DNA of 64,000 nt from positions 20,541,191-20,605,190 of the forward strand of contig CM036628.1 of NCBI GenBank assembly GCA_020746105.1, in the 5' to 3' direction. This document shows positions 38,501 through 48,881 of this stretch, in pieces (positions within the stretch are counted from its first letter, which is position 1; each line of letters opens with the position of its first letter). Source of the stretch: Trogon surrucura. Lineage: Eukaryota; Chordata; Aves; Trogoniformes; Trogonidae. Under the pieces are notes generated by a model that was given only the letters and a program-made list of their open reading frames with translations, did not search any database and had not been told where the DNA came from. Made by a program: the position numbers and the translations under genes.

Positions 38501-38527
38501 CCCCCCCCCCCCCCCCCCCCCCCCCCC
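38501..38527. repeat. Homopolymer C27 (G27 on the minus strand)
   Basis: Twenty-seven consecutive C residues follow CTCAT and precede AGCAG. On the minus strand this is a G27 run able to form G-quadruplexes, a few hundred bases upstream of the candidate LPAR4 promoter block. Exact length is likely to vary between individuals and to be unreliable in sequencing. Confidence 0.97.
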
Positions 38528-41119
38528 AGCAGTTTGCTCTGAAAGCCCCGGTTTCCTCCTGGAAAACCTGTAGGCTTTCGAACGTTGTGCAGGGACATAA
38601 TTACAAATACTCCAGGGAAGCGCTGCAGCTTTTTTTGCCCGCGTAGCTCACCCGGAGAGCCGCTGCTGCCTTCCAGCTGAGCCGCCAGCTAAAAGCTTTT
38701 TACTTTTCTCTCTTACCTTTAATATCAGCCCTTCAGGCAGGGAAGAGGATCTTCTGGCAGCAGACGGCTTGTTTGCCTCAGCCCGTTTGCGCCGCGGTGC
38801 CCTTTTATTTCTTTTTTGTCAGCCTTCTCCAGTTCCATAGGTTCGAAATCCCGAGTCCGCTTTTAAAGCCCAGCCTCCCGCCTAACGTGTCTCGCTCGCA
38901 TTGTGTCTGTCTCTCCTTTTCCTCTGCTCTTCTTGGCCGTTCCCACAGGCAGCCAAGGCCAGTAAACAACTCATTGTGAAGCTGGAACGAATGTTATTCC
39001 TCGGGCCGGTGGCCGACGCAGCGGGTCTCTGACTCGCTTCTGCAGCTCGCCCAGCTGCCACAGGCTTTTATCCAGTCGATGCAAAGAACTTCCTGAATAT
39101 CTCACGTAACAGCCCAACTCCGGGCAGCAAAACCTCACCCTCTGAGAGCTCGCGGTCGAATTAAAACGTCCGAAAACACAAGCGTGGATTTGGATTGAAA
39201 ACGGCGAAGGTGCAGATGTTTCCTGCTCCCACCAGCCAAAGGTCCCTCTTGCTTTTTTTTTTTCAGTTGTTAAAGATGACAGAGAGTCTGGGTGAGCAGG
39301 GATGGCCAGGGACACCAGCCGTCACCGCCACTCCTGTACGAATGTGCAGAAGGCTCAGGATGCAAAATCCACCGGTATCGCCAGCAAACCCACCTACGAG
39401 AAACCAGCTTTGGTCCTTGTGGGCGTTTTCAGGCTGTCTGCATGGAAATCCTGCTCCCCCGGCTACAATGCGGCTGCTTTTCACGCCCCGGGGGCCCATT
39501 CTTGTGCGATTGGGAGTGCTTTGGCGACGGGGACCGATTAAACAAGACCTCTGCATTTGAAACAGCCCTTGTTAGGGAAAAGAAGCCTGGTTTGGATGGT
39601 TTGAAATTCAGTGTACTGATACAGATTGAAACGAGGGCAGGGAAACCCCTCGCAGATTAGCATCTTGGGTTTTAACCTTTAAAACTCTCTCTCCCTAGGC
39701 AAACCCATTAGAGAGGAGACTGGTGACTCCTCAAAGATTAATTACAGCATAAATCTTAAAGCCAAACTTCCAGGCTCCCTGCAGTATTTAGTGGCGATTG
39801 TGCAACTTTGGTGCTGTTGGACTTGAACGAGGCAGCCGTACGTCTATGTGGGGTGTTTGATTGGAGTTATTGGTTTAATTAAACGCTCGTAAGGAAAGCC
39901 TTCGGCTGTTGTGAACTTCGAGGGTTCTCAGGAACTCCTTCTCTAACCTAACAGGAGACTGAGAGTTGTGTTTTTATCATCCTAAACCACTTTGGTGGTT
40001 TCAACTTCATATCCATCCATGATTGCTATTGAATTCAAAAGCAACTCTAGTGAGCAGGTTATTCAGTCGCTGGTTACTCTGGGTATTTTTTCTTTTAAAG
40101 GGAGCAATTGTTTTCTGCTAGCTATAGCCAAAACTGGAAGCTGGGACAAGTAAAACTTCCAGGCTGACCCATGATTCTACTCTCCAGCCTTTGGAGAACA
40201 TAAAAAAAATCCCAACATCTTCCCCTATGTGACATAAAAGGGTTTTAGAAAGGAAAAACAACATGCCCAGGGCAGTATATTCCTGCTCCCCTCCAAGGTG
40301 CATTTCACAAAGCAACACACATATGTCTTCACCCTTCTCCACACCAGTTCAAACAGGCCAAGTGCTGTGCTATCAATGTCCTCTGTGTAGTTTTTTAGAT
40401 AAATAAAGTACAAACGTTTCCAACAAAGTGCCCTTAACGTGGGTTTATTTGCTAAACACACAAAAAGAGGAGGTGGCTGCCTGTCTTCTGGGTTATGGTT
40501 ACAGACAAGTGTTTTCTTTAACATGGAAAAACAACGAACAGACTCTTCATCTCTCCTCTCTGCACAACTTGCTCGCTGTCCCCACCCTGATCCCATGGTG
40601 TTCAACTTAGACTTGGGGCAGGGTGGGATTTAGCGAGCTCTCCTTGTTAAAACATTGGCAGCACATCAATAACCTCTCGTTATTTTGGAAAACAAGGGAA
40701 ACCAGACTGTTGTCTTATTGGAAACCACGGCTGCTGAGAAGGCGTAACACGTTTAAGAGAAAGTTTTACCCCCTCTTTGCAGTGCTCGGATTTTGTGCTT
40801 GTGCATAGAAACCCTACCGATTGTGTTTTCGGTTGTCTGCTGTGTCAGGGGTCTGATGGCTTTCAGGCTAGTGTATGAAATTTCCATGGATTTCAGCCAG
40901 ACAGGAATATCTGAATTTAAGGAAAAGTCTTGCTGGGAAGTCTAGCATCTTGCATTTCCGGCTGATTAACGCTTAATTCTTCTGCTGTCAAATGTACTGA
41001 CCGTTTTCAGTCAATTGGTGCTTCATTGTGTCAAGATTCCTCCTTCAGGGCACTTGCTGGCCCTCAAAAGGAGCCAAAGAGCAGACACCAAATCAAAATT
41101 GTGTTTAAAGGTCACTAGA

Positions 41120-41169
41120 ATATATATATATATATAAAAATATATATATATAAAAAATATATAAAAATA
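41120..41169. repeat. (AT)n tract with A-rich interruptions
   Basis: About 50 bp of TATA dinucleotides broken by short A runs, a likely polymorphic microsatellite. TATA-like words inside it should not be taken as promoters. Confidence 0.95.
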
Positions 41170-43254
41170 CATGTTGCCAAAATACCTACCCCTCGATCTT
41201 GCAAACTCAGCTGTATTTAGAAATGTTGGCTCCTGTGGAATAAGGTTAATGTCTGGGTGACCCCAAAGGAAACATTTGGATGATGAAACCAACAGGTTCA
41301 ATGCTGTTAGGATGGAGTATTTCATTTAGACCTTCCTCAGGAGAGCTAAAGGAAAAAAAAAATCAATACTTCAGATTTCTTACTGGAGGAAAAAAAAAGA
41401 AAAGTCACTTTACAGCAACCACAGTCTCTGCTGGAAAAGACCTTGGAGGAAAATTCCTCAGCAGATGTAACAGAAGTCTTCAGGAGCTCTCACTAACGCT
41501 CCAGTGGTCACTAATGCTTGGTGGTTTGTCAATGCTTCTGTTCACCATCCTTTTTGATGGGTTTTATAGCACAGCCATAAAAAAATCACTTCAGAATCAA
41601 ATGAAAATGCGAGGCTTCGTCCTGTTGTTTCGTGGTTGTTTTTTTTTTCTTTTTTTAGATATGCATTTGGAAGGACCTTTTTAAATCATTTCAAATGCTG
41701 TAGAGAGATGGCCAAAATAAAAAACGAGTGCCCATTTGAATCAGTATCCTTGCAATTTTAAGAAGGCTTCATTTGAAAACTTGCCAGTTCAACAGGACTT
41801 TTTGCTAATAAATGGTAGGATATTTCTTCTCCAAGCGTTTAGTCAAATCGAAGCTTTTTTGGGGGCGGGGGAAAATGCTGCTCACACTAGGGGAACGATT
41901 GAGTGCCCAGAAAGTCGCCGCTGCTCTCCGTGCCGACAGTTTTCTAGTGAACACAGTCTGCTAAAACACAAATACAGGCTGTTGGGTAAGGCCTGGATTA
42001 ACCGATTAACCTGAATATTCCTCCAAAACATGTGGGTTTTTTTCCAAACCTTTGCTTTTCTTTGCTGTGTGGCATCACCAGCAAGCTGAGAGCATGTCAG
42101 TCCCTTGCACAGTCTCGAGGCACGGCTCTCCCTTTGCTTTCCTTGTGTTGCAGTAGTTTAATTGGGCTCCTCCAAGTGTGTCTCGGTAGTTTCAGAGCCT
42201 TTAATTTTTCTTGTCGACGGAGAAGGGATTCGCTTTGCAGACTCCCCACTCGTTAGTCATTTCCCCATAAGGTGGAACAAGTTCCAGCTTTGCACAGCGT
42301 GGTCTAGACCGTAACGCCTCCCTTCCTAAACTGCATCCAGCATTTACGTCAGGCAGGAAAGAAATACCTGGTTATCCTCTCCTCCAGAATGGGTTCAGAA
42401 ACTCGCTCCACCCTAATTTGCCGTGGGGTCTGGGTCGGTCAATTCTTTTTGCCCAGCTCAAGGGGACCGCTTTTCAGTTCTGCGGGCATCAGAGTCCCCG
42501 CGTTAATGAAAACATGCGGTAATGTACACCCCTGTTTTGACAGGAGGCACCGGGTGTGCTGAAATCCTATCCCCTGGAAAACGGAGCAGGTGTTTTCCAG
42601 CCAACCCCTTTGCAGAGCTGAGCGACGTTGCTCCTTGTCACGACGGAGGACGACATTCGAACGTGGCCAAGGGGATGCCGAAGTGGCCGCCTTTGCCTTC
42701 CTGCAGCGGAGGGGCAGAGCAGGTCTTAACAAGAAAATGAGGGAAGCAGGGTTGGTTTATTGTTTTTCTCAATCCCAGTGATAACTCACCAAAGACTCTT
42801 TTCCTAGGCACGATGAAGCTGGGTTTTTTTAAAGAGAGCCCTGTGTGACCAGCGTCAACAGGAGTTACCCTACCCATGTATTATTCTGTAGTTAGAGCGT
42901 AACATGGCAGGGGCAAGTGCTGATGTTTTACTGCAGGAAACTTGAGTTTCACCAAGTGAATTGGGAAAGGTGAAGAGCTGGGATGCCAGGAAGAGCCACG
43001 GCAGAGCGGGGCAAGCAGAGAACAACCGACGGCGCGGGCCAGCGCTGGCTGACTTCCCCACACAGTAGCAGGGACAGCATCTCAGAGCACGGCAGTGGAG
43101 GGATATTAAGTTTTGACAAAACAAACTCAAAGGACACGAGAAGCCATTGAATGCAGCCTGCATTCCGACGGAAAAAAAAAAAAAAGTAAAATCAGAGTTT
43201 GAAAGAAGCCCGGAGCACCTAAAACAATTGAAGGCGCAACCGGGCAGGAGCTTG

Positions 43255-43400
43255 CGCATGAATAGAAGGAAGAAGCAGCTGAATATCAGGAAACGTTTTC
43301 TAACAATGTGGACTATTAGGCTTCGGTGGAGACTCCCGAGGGAAGTGGTAAAAGCCCGTGTGGGCTGAATAATAGAAAACTAGACAAAACCATAGCGTAC
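43255..43400 (+). mobile_element. Old CR1-type LINE fragment
   Basis: The plus-strand translation from about 43258 reads MNRRKKQLNIRKRFLTMWTI and then RLRWRLPREVVKA. This matches the CR1 ORF2 C-terminal pattern ([24 protein letters not shown] in typical copies). The DNA (GACTATTAGGCTTCGGTGGA, then CTCCCGAGGGAAGTGGT) also matches older sauropsid CR1 3' regions. It is much more diverged than the copies at 1.4 and 11.2 kb and lacks the familiar terminal ATTCTATG repeats, so it is an ancient remnant. Boundaries are approximate. Confidence 0.7.
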
Positions 43401-45346
43401 GTATACTGGAGAGAAATCCTTCAGTACAGTGATACCCGACTCATAATAGCTAGCGAGCGTACGTTGCTGTTGTTGATAACATCTTTAAGATGCGTTTTTC
43501 GATGCACAGATTTAGAAGAGTTCTTGCAGATGAGCTTTCTGAGCAGGTCGTCTCCCTGCGAGGCGGGTGATGGACAAGGAGGAGAGGGGACACGCTGCCT
43601 GTCACAGCTCTGCATTTCCCAACAACCCAAAGCAGTTTCCAGTCCCTCGGAGGAAGCCCATTTTCTGCATTTTCATCAGAAATCTCAATTAACTCAGGTC
43701 CTACTCCCTGTAGAGGGCAGCTGCTTCACCGGGAACCACCTGGGAGAGCCATCTCCCCACCAGCATGTTCTGGTTCCCAGTTTACACCCACTGGGTTTGC
43801 AGGATTTGGGCTGTGCCAGAGGGTGATGCTGGGCAATCCGCAGCCCCATTGGGCTTCCGCTGCCTTCGACGGTGCCTTAGAATTTTCCTACTGACTTAGT
43901 AAAATTTATCATGCTCTGTAGCTTCGCTATCTTGGGAGCCTCTTGCATGCAGCATCATGGCACGCGACAGCATAGCTGCTGTTATCAGAGGATTTACTGA
44001 CTATAGAGATACACTAGAGTGGGTGGAAAATATTTTTTTTCCAATTTTCATTGGCATCCAAGCCGCTCTAGTACCTAGGAGTAGGTACAACCCATGGTTC
44101 CCCCCTGCTTCCTCACTGCATGACCCTTTGACAGGCAGTAACCCAAGAAAAAGCTGTTTCGAGCACGACGCAGCTGCGCTGACATCCAAACCTTCGTGTC
44201 GTGCTTCTCTCCTCTGGACTGTGTTAGTAAAGAGTATTAACGGGGCTAATCTCACCAAGCCGCGCGTTTTTCTGTTGCACAAACTTAGAGCCAGGCAGTG
44301 TTATGCAAATCAAAGCGGTATTATTCGTGTTGCACCACCACTTAACTCCTGCTCTCTGCCAGCCCGTTGTCGGTAGGGCTCTGGCATCGCGTCAATCTGA
44401 TTGCAATTAAGCTTTTCTACACAGCATCGTGCAGGGCTGTCTGCTCCGGTTTGGATTGCTCCCTGCTCTGAAAGGTTCTCCACAATGGATGTTCTGGGGA
44501 ATACGCTACCAGCTGGGTTGGTAACTCCCTTGTCTGATAGTTTCGATAATTTTTTTTTTTTTTGGGTGATTCGCGGAGGTTATTTTGGTACTAATTTGTT
44601 TGGTTTTCTGGTTGAAAAGCAGGGAGGGGAGAAAAGTACGTATTTAATACCCTAGGGTTATGCTTGTTGCTTTGGTTTTTTTTTTCTGAAGCCTTTTTTT
44701 ATCCACAGAAGACTTCTTTAAGGTGTCTTCTGTCAAAGAGAGGAGGCCGGTACGTTAGGTTTAAACTCAGGAGGTTTATTTTCCATTGCATTCTTTCATC
44801 TTTTCCGTCTTAGGACATTATTTTGGCTTTTGAGGGGGCTGTGTTTTGGGATGTTCTTTTCAGCAAATGAGCTCGGTTATGCTGGTCAAGTCTCTTATTT
44901 TACATCAGCTTATATTCTTATTATACAGAACACAGAAACTTTCTGATGTCCTTCCCTGCTTGCAGTCCACCTAACCCAGGAATGACAGGAAAAAGAGATT
45001 TCTTTAACGTTTGACTCTTTGACCTCGCACAGGAACTGCCTACTTCAGGCTCTCTCCAGCATTTCTTGTTTCTCTCTCCACTATATGCTCTATTTGCATC
45101 TGCGCTAAAGCAACATAAAATAAACATCAGGTCTGCAAATACAGGCATTGGCCAATTCCCTTCTGTTTTAAACCAAAGGCAACTTGCAGTAATTTAGCGC
45201 GAGTTGAGCGTGTCAGGATTTCCCTGACGTGAGAGAAGATCCCTCTGCCATGTGATTGCAAAGCCCTCGCGTACGGAAGGACAGGACCCAGCACAGGCAT
45301 CTCCTTGGATAACGAAATGTTTCCTTGGGGCTCCTCCAAGGTTCAC
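43401..45346. other. Non-coding sequence, nothing recognised
   Basis: Frames of up to 166 codons (43326-43826 plus) have no known domain, and that one begins inside the old CR1 fragment. A T run lies at about 44551-44563. No other element seen. Confidence 0.5.
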
Positions 45347-45486
45347 AAATCATAGAATCCTAGAATGGCCCAGGCTGGAAGGGACCTTAGAGATCATTTA
45401 ATCCAAGCTCCCTGTCATGGGCAGGGACGCCTCTCCACTAGATCAGGCAACACATGGGGACCCAACGGGGATCGAACCCGTGATCA
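45347..45486 (-). mobile_element. tRNA-Ile/CR1 SINE (TguSINE1-like), 5'-truncated
   Basis: On the minus strand this has the 3' half of a tRNA-like head, with the B box GGTTCGATCCC at 45468-45478. A linker (CCCCATGTGTTGCCTGATCT) and a CR1-like tail ending in CCAGCCTGGGCCATTCTAGG then ATTCTATG follow. It matches the fuller copy at 48700 base for base over most of its length. It stops inside the tRNA part just after the B box, so the A box and anticodon region are missing: a typical 5' truncation from incomplete reverse transcription. Confidence 0.88.
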
Positions 45487-47192
45487 AATACGCGTGAGTT
45501 TGTTTTGAAGTGAACTTTTCTGCAGACGTGGGGAGCTCAGGGCACACGTATCTCCGCCTGAGCAGCCTCAAAAAATGGTATCAGCAGTGCTGGGATTTAA
45601 AATGCAGAGCAGACGGCAGCAGATGGTCTCTGCTGGATTGCTCGGAGCACCCAAACAGGGTTGCGGGGAGGCTCAGGGTGCGACACCTGGACACCCCTCG
45701 GCTGCTGCCAACAGGTTGTGGTCCAGAGAATGCAGATGTCATGTCCCAGCCCTTGCCACGCTGGCAACAGCAGTGCCTCGCCATGCCTGATCTGATGAAT
45801 ATTTCAGTTTCTGGTGCAAGGCTGCCATGGGGCGCTCCAGCACCAGCGGGGAGTTTGTTCCAGTGCCAACGACTTTCTGAGGTGAGTTTGCAGCTCTCAG
45901 CTGCTCACCCCACGGAAGGACCCGGGGCCCGAGTCACGCAGGGTCCTTTTAGAGGAGATGGATGTTTCTGCTGTTACAGCCGCTTGAAGAAAAGAGCACA
46001 CCACAAATAACTGTGAAGCTATACTGAGTAAAAGCTGCCTTTTTTTTGGTTTTTTTAAGTCTTTTTACTCCTGAAGGAGGAGGAGCTTAGAGAGGCAGCT
46101 TGTGATGCCAGGGGAAAGGCCACCCTGCTTAGGAGCTCCCTAGACAAGAATGGAAATCCTTGTGTAACATTTCCTTTCGTTATCAGAGGGGAAGAAGCAC
46201 TTTTAAAAGCCTTGTTTTTACAGAGGAAAGCAACACCAACAGGGCAATGACTTTTTTTGCTTTTACCTTTTCTCCGTTGACTCACGAGGGCTCCCAGTCC
46301 ACCCTCCGGCACCGTCCCTTCGCCCGCCCCTGCCGTGCTCGCCCGCTGGGTTTGACCAGTTCCTGTTGCAACTAGGGGAGGTTTTTGCTTTCGTGCTCTC
46401 CTCCCCACCTGCCTGGGGCATCCCCATCCGATTCGACATCTTGACAGTTTGCCCCATGCAGAGATTTTCACCTTGGTGGCTGATCCCTGTCTGACAGAGA
46501 GATCCCTCCCTCTGCTTGGGGAGATCAGCTCTCTGGGAAACGCGAGACCCTCGCTCGTAATTCATGGGCTTCCTATTTTATCCTCACCACGCGAGCAGGG
46601 AAGGGCAAATGTGTTTCCTGTGACTTGGAGCAAAATACAGGATTTATTCCTGGGTTCGTGTCTTCCCTCCTTTACCGTCCTCCTTCTCCTGTGGGAGAGG
46701 TTTTATTTAAAGGAAAGATCTTACTTAACATCTAACAGCAAGTGTTATTCACTGAAGCAAATAGACCAAAAAATCATCCCCTATAGTTTTACAGAGTCCA
46801 ACTGGAAGTTTTTCCTGCTGGTTGCTAAGTAATCTCTTGTTTCTTGTGGTGTAATTTCACTAATTAGCAATCGCCATGGACTTCTCCGGGGCAGACTGGC
46901 TGTGAAATGGGGGGAAGCCGGGATGCTTTTTGGTTTATAAGCGCACCTGAGCGGCTCCTGCCCGAGCTGCCCTGGCACCCGCTGCTCTTGGTGCTGTGGG
47001 CTTGGGGATTATTTCACCTGGGGGCAGAACCACAGATTGGACATTCAGCGGGAAGAAAGCTGGGAAGATTTTCTTCAATTTCAGCTTGACAGTGACGCAG
47101 CCACAGCCGGCAGGGTTTGCTAGGGCTGTGATGGAGCTATTCTGGTCCTTTCTTCACTGATCACCTCCGTGCGAGCATCAGGCGCCCCGTTT
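45487..47192. other. GC-rich non-coding sequence, nothing recognised
   Basis: Contains frames of up to 166 codons (45510-46010 plus), which I attribute to high GC content lowering stop-codon frequency. No domain, repeat or RNA gene recognised. Confidence 0.45.
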
Positions 47193-47285
47193 CACAGAAT
47201 CACAGAATTTCCAGGGTTGGAAGGGATCTCTAGAGACCACCTAGCCCAACCTCTCTGCAAAGCAGGATCACCCAGAGTAGTTTCG
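47193..47285 (-). mobile_element. CR1 3' terminal fragment
   Basis: Starts CACAGAATCACAGAATTTCC, then GGGTTGGAAGGGATCTCTAG and ACCACCTAGCCCAACC, ending within CAGGATCACCCAGAGTAG. This is the reverse complement of a CR1 3' end of a different subfamily from the copies at 1.4 and 11.2 kb. Only about 90 bp are retained. Confidence 0.85.
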
Positions 47286-48698
47286 TTGCAGGCGATCATC
47301 TCGTGGAAGACGAAGAGCCTCATCTTCCTCCCTTTTCTTTAGGCTTGGTGTGAGGGGATTTCCCTTCTTGTTCTCGCCGTGCAGGGGCGAGCTGGGCTGC
47401 GAGGAGCAGAGCTGCGAGGCAGACCCCGGCCCCGGGGAGAGCAGCAGCTCTTCTGCAGGAGCTGCAGATGCGGTTTCCTCGCAGGACTGGAAAACAATGA
47501 GTTTTCAATCAAGCCAGCATCTTCTAGCAGGCTCTCTGAGCTCCAAGCCCAGGGGGGGTGGGATCCGGCCCCAGCTGCGCCGTGCGGGGATTTGGGACAG
47601 GAAGCAGAAGCCAGCACGCCCAAAGGGAAGCGCCGGAGGAATTCGGGGAGACAGAAAGCAATTAAATAACCTGGAATTTGTCCAGGTCCTTGGGGCTGTC
47701 ACCCCATCTCCTGCGAAACTTTTTTTAACGGCCGCACGCGGCCTCGGTCTTGGCGTCGTGTCTGCTCGGAGAGGCAGCAGGACCGGAGCGATGTGAAGCG
47801 TTTCTGCCGTACTGGTTTCCCACCGGGGCAGTTTTCTGGGGGGTTTTGCTTTGGGAGCTCCCGTTGTGGCAGCGGAATATCTGCACTCTGCTGGAGCTCG
47901 CTGTATACAGTCTCTCGTGAATCTGAAGCGACCTCTCGGACCATTACTAGTGGGTGCTATATTTATCCTGATGCTGACACTTCTTTAAATAGCAGGGCTG
48001 CATTGCAAGGTCCCTGTTTAAAGAGTTTACCACTATCGCCCAGGGTAGTTCATTCAAAGCAGTTTGAAAAAGGAGCAGAGCCTCCCGAAGCGCCGCTTTG
48101 ATCCTGCTAACGTTTCTCTGACCAGAAATAGCTGCCAGAGACTCTCCCTTCTATGTCAAGTCGTTGCTACACCTCTTCTGTAAACACTTTTTCCTCTCTC
48201 TTTGTTTTCTTTAGCTTTCCCAAACCACCTCTCCCAACATCTTCCTGCTGAACCGCTTCCAGGCTCCTCCTCGCCCCCCTTTCTCAACACGGCCTCTTCC
48301 TACACGCTGCCCTTGGCTGCCAAGCACGTGGTCCTCTGCTTTGCCTTGGAGCAAAAGACTTATTTCTAACCTTCCCTTGAGAAGTGTGATTTCACCTCTT
48401 TGGCTGGGGCTCCCCGGTCCGGTGTTGGTGGGACATCTGTTTGCAATGCGACTGATAGAAAACTGTAGCTTTTTTCTTTCTTTTTATTTTTTTTTTTAAA
48501 AAATTCTTCTCTTTGCTGGCACTTCAGCTTGGCTTCTGCTAATTTATGATGATGACGGGCGCATCGTTAATCTCGGGAGCGTTCTCCACGTCCCTCTGGC
48601 AGCTGCCAGCTCTGACCCCGTGCCCGTGGAGCTGCTGCCAAGTCAGAGCAGCGCCTGGTGGCAGGCAGAGCCCAGGGTTCAACACACTGCCTGTGTTT
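47286..48698. other. GC-rich non-coding sequence
   Basis: A CpG-containing patch at about 47,380-47,480 and 47,560-47,800 resembles a weak CpG island, but no exon, splice signal or known protein segment is recognisable. A pyrimidine-rich tract with T12 follows at about 48,474-48,500. Confidence 0.4.
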
Positions 48699-48881
48699 CA
48701 TAAAATCCTAGAATGGCCCAGGCTGGAAGGGACCTTAGGGATCATCTAATCCAACCTCCCCATCACGGACAGGGACGCCTCTCAACTAGATCAGGCAACA
48801 CATGGGGACCCAACGGGGATCGAACCCGTGACCTTGGTGTTATCAGCACCACGCTCTAACCGAGTGAGCTAACCAGCCCCC
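48699..48881 (-). mobile_element. tRNA-Ile/CR1 SINE (TguSINE1-like), near full length
   Basis: On the minus strand the element opens with a tRNA-like head at about 48880-48805. It has an A-box-like TAGCTCACTCGG, an anticodon-loop region CTGATAAC (GAT, Ile) and a B box GGTTCGATCCC. This would have been its internal RNA polymerase III promoter. A short linker and a CR1-type tail follow (TTAGATGATCCCTAAGGTCC, then CTTCCAGCC and GGCCATTCTAGGAT), which lets CR1 reverse transcriptase recognise the transcript. The architecture matches the SINE I know from passerine genomes as TguSINE1. No clear target-site duplication was found. Confidence 0.92.

Larger units (their letters stand above)
38211..43254. 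other. Non-coding sequence with simple repeats
   Basis: No gene recognised. The span includes the C27 tract and the AT-rich dinucleotide tract listed separately, and CpG-containing patches at about 38.6-39.5 kb that may extend the putative LPAR4 upstream regulatory area. Frames of up to 134 codons show no known domain. Confidence 0.45.

Noticed and set aside
41120..41169. TATA boxes in the AT tract
   Set aside because: Part of a simple dinucleotide repeat.
43326..43826. Plus-strand frame of 166 codons
   Set aside because: Starts inside an old CR1 fragment in a different frame and shows no known domain.
45510..46010. Plus-strand frame of 166 codons
   Set aside because: GC-rich sequence with frames open on both strands; no motif.
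48805..48880. Possible functional tRNA-Ile gene
   Set aside because: The A and B boxes and GAT anticodon are visible, but the acceptor stem does not pair well and the sequence runs directly into a CR1-like tail shared with the copy at 45347, so it is a SINE head.
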